Part shown: positions 60,013-64,000 of the stretch, in pieces
Numbering within the stretch: position 1 is the stretch's first letter
Layout of the letters: each line of letters starts with the position of its first letter
Translations under genes and position numbers: made by a program
Notes under the pieces: generated by a model
The model's database searches: none
Told to the model about the DNA's origin: nothing
Seen by the model: the letters and a program-made list of their open reading frames with translations, nothing else
Assembly: GCA_964586075.1 (NCBI GenBank)
Contig: CAZPGZ010000002.1
Coordinates: 112,072 to 176,071, forward strand
Direction: 5' to 3'
Length of the DNA: 64,000 bases
Source: JBAZLV01 sp964586075
GTDB lineage: Bacteria > Nitrospirota > UBA9217

Positions 60013-60480
60013 TCAGCGGCTGCGCTCTTTTACTGTGCGCTCTACTTCGCGTTTTGATTCCTTCTCTTTGATCGTTTCCCGCTTGTCGTACGCTTTCTTG
60101 CCTTTGGCGAGGCCGATGAGCACCTTGGCTTTTCCGCGCGCAAAATAAATCTTGAGCGGAACAAGCGTGAAGCCCTTCTGGTTTATTTTTCCGATAAGCT
60201 TTCGTATCTCTTCGCGATGAAGAAGGAGTTTGCGGGTCCGCAGCGGTTCATGGTTCATGATGTTGCCATGGGGATAGGGACTGATGTTTGCATTAAAAAG
60301 AAACACTTCATTGTTCTTTACAATGGCATAGCTGTCCGTCAGGTTCGCAAGACCCAGGCGCAGCGACTTTACCTCCGTGCCCTGCAGGACGATTCCTGCT
60401 TCAAGCGTTTCTTCAATGAAGTAATCGTGGTGGGCCTTGCGGTTCGTCGCAACTGCCGTGTTTTCTTTTTTTTCCGTCAT
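60013..60480 (-). CDS. smpB: SsrA-binding protein SmpB
   Basis: SmpB binds tmRNA and is required for rescue of stalled ribosomes. The 155 residues include ATNRKAHHDYFIEETLEAGIVLQGTEVKSLR, NANISPYPHGNIMNHEPLRTRKLLLHREEI and GFTLVPLKIYFARGKAKVLIGLAKGKKAYDKRETIKEKE, ending in a basic tail that reads the decoding site. The ATG at 60480 matches the family start. No ssrA gene is adjacent in this window. Confidence 0.96.
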   Translation of the reverse strand: MTEKKENTAVATNRKAHHDYFIEETLEAGIVLQGTEVKSLRLGLANLTDSYAIVKNNEVFLFNANISPYPHGNIMNHEPLRTRKLLLHREEIRKLIGKINQKGFTLVPLKIYFARGKAKVLIGLAKGKKAYDKRETIKEKESKREVERTVKERSR

Positions 60481-60642
60481 GGCGCAATGATACACGATTT
60501 ATGAAGCCGGATGCAAGATGATTCAATCAGCTGACGGCGAATGCAGAACGGCGGAATGACCTGCTCCTGAGAAAAGCTGTTATACTAATAATGCATAACA
60601 GGTTGCTCTTTGAAGGACGTGTTTAATCGGGAGGACCGAAGC

Positions 60643-61563
60643 ATGACCAACAGAAAAATCAAAAAAGTATTCAAAAGCAAGCCCACACTGGAAGGGGCGG
60701 GAGTACATCTCCGGAGGGTTTTTGGAAACAGCGAGGTCCCGCTCTTCGATCCGTTCCTCCTGCTGGACGATTTTCGCAATACCGATCCTTATCAATACAT
60801 CAAGGGATTTCCCTGGCACCCTCATCGCGGCATCGAGACAATCACCTATGTGCTCAAAGGTGACGTCGAGCACGGAGACAGCATGGGCAACAAAGGCATC
60901 ATTTCCTCGGGCGATATGCAGTGGATGACCGCGGGAAGCGGCATCATCCATCAGGAAATGCCGCAGGGAGATAACAACGGCATCATGGAAGGTTTTCAAC
61001 TCTGGGCAAATCTTCCCAGAGCTCAGAAAATGATGCCGCCCCGATACCGGGATATCAAAAGCTCACAGGTGCCGGAGGTGACGACAAAAAGCGGCGCAAA
61101 AATCAAAGTCATTTGCGGAACCGTGGAAGGACAACAGGGGCCGGTCAGAGACATTGTCATAGAACCCGAATATCTCGATGTTTCCCTTCCGGCACATTCT
61201 GAATTCGTCCATAAGACCCCGCGAGGCCATACCGTCTTTGCTTACGTAATCGGCGGGAAAGGCGTTTTCTGCAACGAAAAAAATCCTTTTGCTTATGATG
61301 CGCTCGGCGAGAACTACTTCGACATGAAGCGCGATCAGTACATCCATAATGGGACCGCGCTGCTGTTCAGCGACGGAGAGCAGGTGACCGTCTCAACACA
61401 GGGCGAGCCGGTCCGGTTCCTGCTTGTCTCCGGCAAGCCCATCGGTGAACCCGTGGCATGGTATGGCCCGATCGTGATGAACACCGATGAAGAGTTGGAG
61501 CTGGCATTTGAAGAATATCAGAGAGGAACGTTTCTGAAGCACAAAAAATCGGAGGGGATATAG
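60643..61563 (+). CDS. Pirin family protein
   Basis: Pirins are bicupin proteins; some are quercetinases, while most have no known function. The 306-residue protein has the metal site in the N-terminal cupin: His-His in PWHPHRGIETITYVL and His-Glu in GIIHQEMPQ. The C-terminal pirin domain follows from about residue 165. The ATG at 60643 has gggagga 8 bases upstream; the TTG at 60610 is less likely. No oxidative-stress or flavonoid genes are adjacent to indicate its role. Confidence 0.9.
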   Translation: MTNRKIKKVFKSKPTLEGAGVHLRRVFGNSEVPLFDPFLLLDDFRNTDPYQYIKGFPWHPHRGIETITYVLKGDVEHGDSMGNKGIISSGDMQWMTAGSGIIHQEMPQGDNNGIMEGFQLWANLPRAQKMMPPRYRDIKSSQVPEVTTKSGAKIKVICGTVEGQQGPVRDIVIEPEYLDVSLPAHSEFVHKTPRGHTVFAYVIGGKGVFCNEKNPFAYDALGENYFDMKRDQYIHNGTALLFSDGEQVTVSTQGEPVRFLLVSGKPIGEPVAWYGPIVMNTDEELELAFEEYQRGTFLKHKKSEGI

Positions 61564-61633
61564 TTGCAATTATTGGAACAACTTGTTATTCATTATTTCT
61601 TGCAGCGTTAATGATGTAGCTTATTGATACGAC

Positions 61634-62428
61634 CTACCACCGATACGCTGGATAAGTTCTTACCTGATCAGCAGCCAGAACATTGCCTGACTCGGCTTCT
61701 ATAAGACGGACGTTTAACACATCATCGATCCAACCACGAGGTCTTAAAAAACGATGAAAGGTAATTTCGATGATATGGGTCACGCCTGTCATTTCCGCTA
61801 TTTTTACTCTTAGCTGATCTGATACATATCCTAACTCAAGACGATTAATTTGGAGCTCTTGCAGTACGGGATAAATTTTATCCCCACCCACCAAACTGAA
61901 ATTTTTGTCTCTTTCGAAGAATTTCCTCAGCTCGCTTTCCACCTGCGATTGATAGTCATTTTTTATAGCCTCTATCCAATCCTTCTTATAGCCGAAGTCA
62001 TTGGTCACAACACCGGCCACTACTGCGATCTTTACTTGTTTGCCCTCATCTAATAGATTAGTGATTTTTAATATCGTCGGTGGTGTTTTCTGAGCTCTAG
62101 GCGTTATATCAACTTTTTTTAATTCTCCGTTACGATTAACTTCTAACAATACACGGTCTCCCTTTTGCTTTTCATACATCATACGCCTGAATTCATTCCG
62201 CTGTTTAATTGATTTTCCGTCCAGTGAAATAATAGCATCACCTGCGGACAGGCCGGCAGTAGCGGCCGGACCGTTCGGCGAGACGGATTTGACCATTACG
62301 CGTCCATCGGCGTCGTCAAGGGTCGCATCTATATTCATAACATCCGCAAAGTTCGTCGCGGTAGTTTTATTATGCGCGCAACCGCTAAAGAGAATCGCCA
62401 CAAATAGCACTATAGTTATTGATCTCAT
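61634..62428 (-). CDS. PDZ-domain lipoprotein
   Basis: A 264-residue envelope lipoprotein. The signal peptide ends in a lipobox LFSGC with the acylated Cys near residue 17. A PDZ domain follows (VMVKSVSPNGPAATAGLSAGDAIISLDGKSIKQRNEFRRMM, residues ~44-110). The C-terminal half has no known fold to me but predicts alternating strands and helices, with YPVLQELQINRLELGYVSD and VLNVRLIEAESGNVLAADQVR, reminiscent of CsgG/FlgO-like lipoproteins. A ggaggat site precedes the ATG. It is 57 bases downstream of the ankyrin gene on the same strand, so they may be one operon. Confidence 0.75.
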   Translation of the reverse strand: MRSITIVLFVAILFSGCAHNKTTATNFADVMNIDATLDDADGRVMVKSVSPNGPAATAGLSAGDAIISLDGKSIKQRNEFRRMMYEKQKGDRVLLEVNRNGELKKVDITPRAQKTPPTILKITNLLDEGKQVKIAVVAGVVTNDFGYKKDWIEAIKNDYQSQVESELRKFFERDKNFSLVGGDKIYPVLQELQINRLELGYVSDQLRVKIAEMTGVTHIIEITFHRFLRPRGWIDDVLNVRLIEAESGNVLAADQVRTYPAYRW

Positions 62429-62485
62429 ATTGCATCCTCCGCAAAATGTCGGCAGGCTATACTGATATCGTTGTTACTGGTTTCT

Positions 62486-63571
62486 CTATTCGACTGCCCC
62501 AGCATCTATCAGCATTTTCTGTACCTCTGTGTTGCCACTCTTTTTCGCCACGTATAGTGCGGATTTGCCATCGGGAGCCTTTATATTAACATTCGCCCCG
62601 TTCTTCACCAATGATCTAACAATAGATGTGTGATTCCTAAGAATTGCGTGAATAAGTGCCGGCGCTCTGTCGCCTATAGGCAAAACGTTCGGATCGGCAC
62701 CCTTCTTAAGCAAACTATCGGCTATCTGAGAATATCCATATTGGGCTGCAAACATCAAGGAGGTCACGTTATAATCGTTTTTTGCATTCGGGTCAGCACC
62801 GCTTTTCAGCAGAATATCGACAACGTCCGCATGTCCCTCTGCTGCTGCTATCATGAGCGCTGTCCATCCCCAAAAGGGCCTACACCAGCGGGCCGTGCTC
62901 ACGCAACCACCACTCATTACTGCATTCGGATCAGCCCCTCTTGACAGCAATATAGCTGCAACGTTCGCGTGCCCCTTTTCAGCAGCCCGATAAAGCGCTG
63001 TTTGAGCAAACTTATCTACTATTGTTATATCGGCACCATAGTCAAGCAATATACTTATTATCTCAGAATAGCCATTATCGGACGCAGCCATTAAAGCAGT
63101 TTGTCCGCGTTTATTCTGAGCATTAACATGAGCTCCTTTTGATAATAACGCCTTCACGCTGTTGGCATTATTGCAAAAAGAAGCCAATAACATCAAGGGA
63201 GTGGACCCATATTCTGTGTTTTGAACATTTGGGTTGGCTCCGTTATCAAGCAATAACGCGATAATGTCAGGGTGGCATTTCCATGCGGCAGCTGTCAGCG
63301 CTGAATCCCCGTATTCTGTGAGTAAGTTCACATCGGCTCCTGCCTGAATTAGCGTTCTTACAATATCAATATTGCCATTCTTAGATGCGACTATAAGTGC
63401 CGATTCTCCATTAGAACCACTCGAATCATCGATATTAGCCCCCTCCTTTATTAGTTTTTGAGTAGCAGCAATATCTCCATCGCGGGCTGCATTAATTAGA
63501 GGACTGGCACAGCCATAAAATAATACCGTTAAAACCGATAGGCAAAATGTACTCTTTAGGAAATTTATCAT
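62486..63571 (-). CDS. Ankyrin-repeat lipoprotein
   Basis: The 361-residue protein has a lipoprotein signal (lipobox LFYGC, Cys near residue 21) and about ten ankyrin repeats of 33 residues, each with the A-L-(I/M)-x-A-A...G...(I/V)V..LL..GAD(P/V)N pattern. The sixth repeat carries a ~13-residue insert with extra Cys (GGCVSTARWCRPFWG). Ankyrin lipoproteins are thought to mediate protein contacts in the periplasm. A ggaggataat site lies before the ATG. The AT content is higher than in the core genes. A broken relative lies just upstream. Confidence 0.85.
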   Translation of the reverse strand: MINFLKSTFCLSVLTVLFYGCASPLINAARDGDIAATQKLIKEGANIDDSSGSNGESALIVASKNGNIDIVRTLIQAGADVNLLTEYGDSALTAAAWKCHPDIIALLLDNGANPNVQNTEYGSTPLMLLASFCNNANSVKALLSKGAHVNAQNKRGQTALMAASDNGYSEIISILLDYGADITIVDKFAQTALYRAAEKGHANVAAILLSRGADPNAVMSGGCVSTARWCRPFWGWTALMIAAAEGHADVVDILLKSGADPNAKNDYNVTSLMFAAQYGYSQIADSLLKKGADPNVLPIGDRAPALIHAILRNHTSIVRSLVKNGANVNIKAPDGKSALYVAKKSGNTEVQKMLIDAGAVE

Positions 63572-63760
63572 GATTATCCTCCATAAATAGTAAGGAATGA
63601 TATTATTGAGTCATTTTAACGCAATGCTCTAATAAACGTAAAAAGAAACCGTAAGAAGTATTATCAGAGTATATACGTTATTTTTAGAATCGCGGTCGTT
63701 GCAGTATTCCGGATGTACTAAACACTTTGTCCTTACTGTTACGGGGAGCAGAATAGAATC

Positions 63761-63936
63761 TTACAGATGACGTTTTTCATTTACATTTGATCCTTGTTCT
63801 ATCAGCGAATTGACAACGTTAGCTTTTCCATCGTAAGCTGCTTTCATTAATGGGTGAGCCTGCATATGACCATGAGTCCCACTGTCACCAAAAAACAGAT
63901 AATGAGAGTGCTTATTCTTGGAATAGATAAATTCAT
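63761..63936 (-). pseudogene. Frameshifted remnant of an ankyrin-repeat lipoprotein
   Basis: On the minus strand an ATG at 63936 with aaggggat upstream opens a signal-peptide-like frame (MNLSIPRISTLIICFLVTVG, then LMVIC), which stops at 63847. In a different frame, from 63865 to 63761, the sequence reads HPLMKAAYDGKANVV followed by NSLIEQGSNVNEK, one clear ankyrin repeat similar to the first repeat of the neighbouring gene. A single frame change joins the two. Only one repeat is left before a stop, so the gene appears decayed. Confidence 0.6.
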
Positions 63937-64000
63937 TTTCAATCCCCTTTTACGAGGACGTATTGCGAGTTATCAAGATTAAACTTATCGTGACTTCGGC

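Overview
The window looks like a chromosome segment of a Gram-negative, anaerobic or microaerophilic bacterium, most plausibly Desulfobacterota (former Deltaproteobacteria) or a neighbouring phylum such as Nitrospirota. The evidence is an outer-membrane phospholipase, lipoproteins, a LUD/CCG iron-sulfur oxidoreductase, a group 4 [NiFe] hydrogenase, a sigma-54 activator and a tripartite tricarboxylate transporter. No rRNA gene, tRNA gene or CRISPR array was seen. The taxonomic call is inference from gene content only.

Layout. 0-6 kb: the 3' part of leuA, a ferritin-like gene, panC, an RpoS/RpoD-type sigma factor, a sigma-54 activator and a single-domain receiver. 6-16 kb (minus strand): the elongasome operon mreB-mreC-mreD-mrdA-rodA, continuing into a B12-type radical SAM protein and RNase G. 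16-24 kb: RDD protein, phospholipase A, TPR protein, DedA, then the isoprenoid cluster xseB-ispA-dxs and tlyA. 24-30 kb (minus): an unknown protein, three tandem REC-PilZ paralogues, and a LutB/LutA fusion with LutC. 30-34 kb: three-subunit proton-translocating transhydrogenase. 34-45 kb (minus): a protein joining an MshEN domain to a GroES-like domain, then a nine-gene operon that combines a membrane-bound group 4 [NiFe] hydrogenase with a flavin/iron-sulfur pair and a formate-dehydrogenase-like molybdopterin protein lacking its Cys/Sec metal ligand. 45-47 kb: MFS exporter and AlkD. 47-54 kb (minus): GntR regulator, glycerate 2-kinase, a divergent enolase and TctBAC. 54-57 kb: an AT-rich island with orphan ORFs, a strongly structured RNA candidate and a complete IS1595-family transposase. 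57-64 kb: a PATAN-DnaJ-TPR protein, dienelactone hydrolase, smpB, pirin, a PDZ lipoprotein, an ankyrin lipoprotein and the frameshifted remnant of a second ankyrin gene.

How the parts connect. The transhydrogenase, the LUD oxidoreductase and the hydrogenase all handle low-potential electrons or NAD(P)(H), which fits fermentative, syntrophic or H2-linked metabolism. The glycerate kinase/enolase/Tct operon looks like an uptake-to-PEP or related carboxylate route under local GntR control. Four proteins carry domains that bind c-di-GMP in other systems (three PilZ, one MshEN), yet no GGDEF, EAL or HD-GYP enzyme is encoded here. The strongest candidates for something undescribed are the MshEN-GroES fusion, the structured RNA beside the IS1595 transposase, the hybrid hydrogenase operon, the three receiver-dead PilZ paralogues and the enolase lacking its catalytic glutamate.
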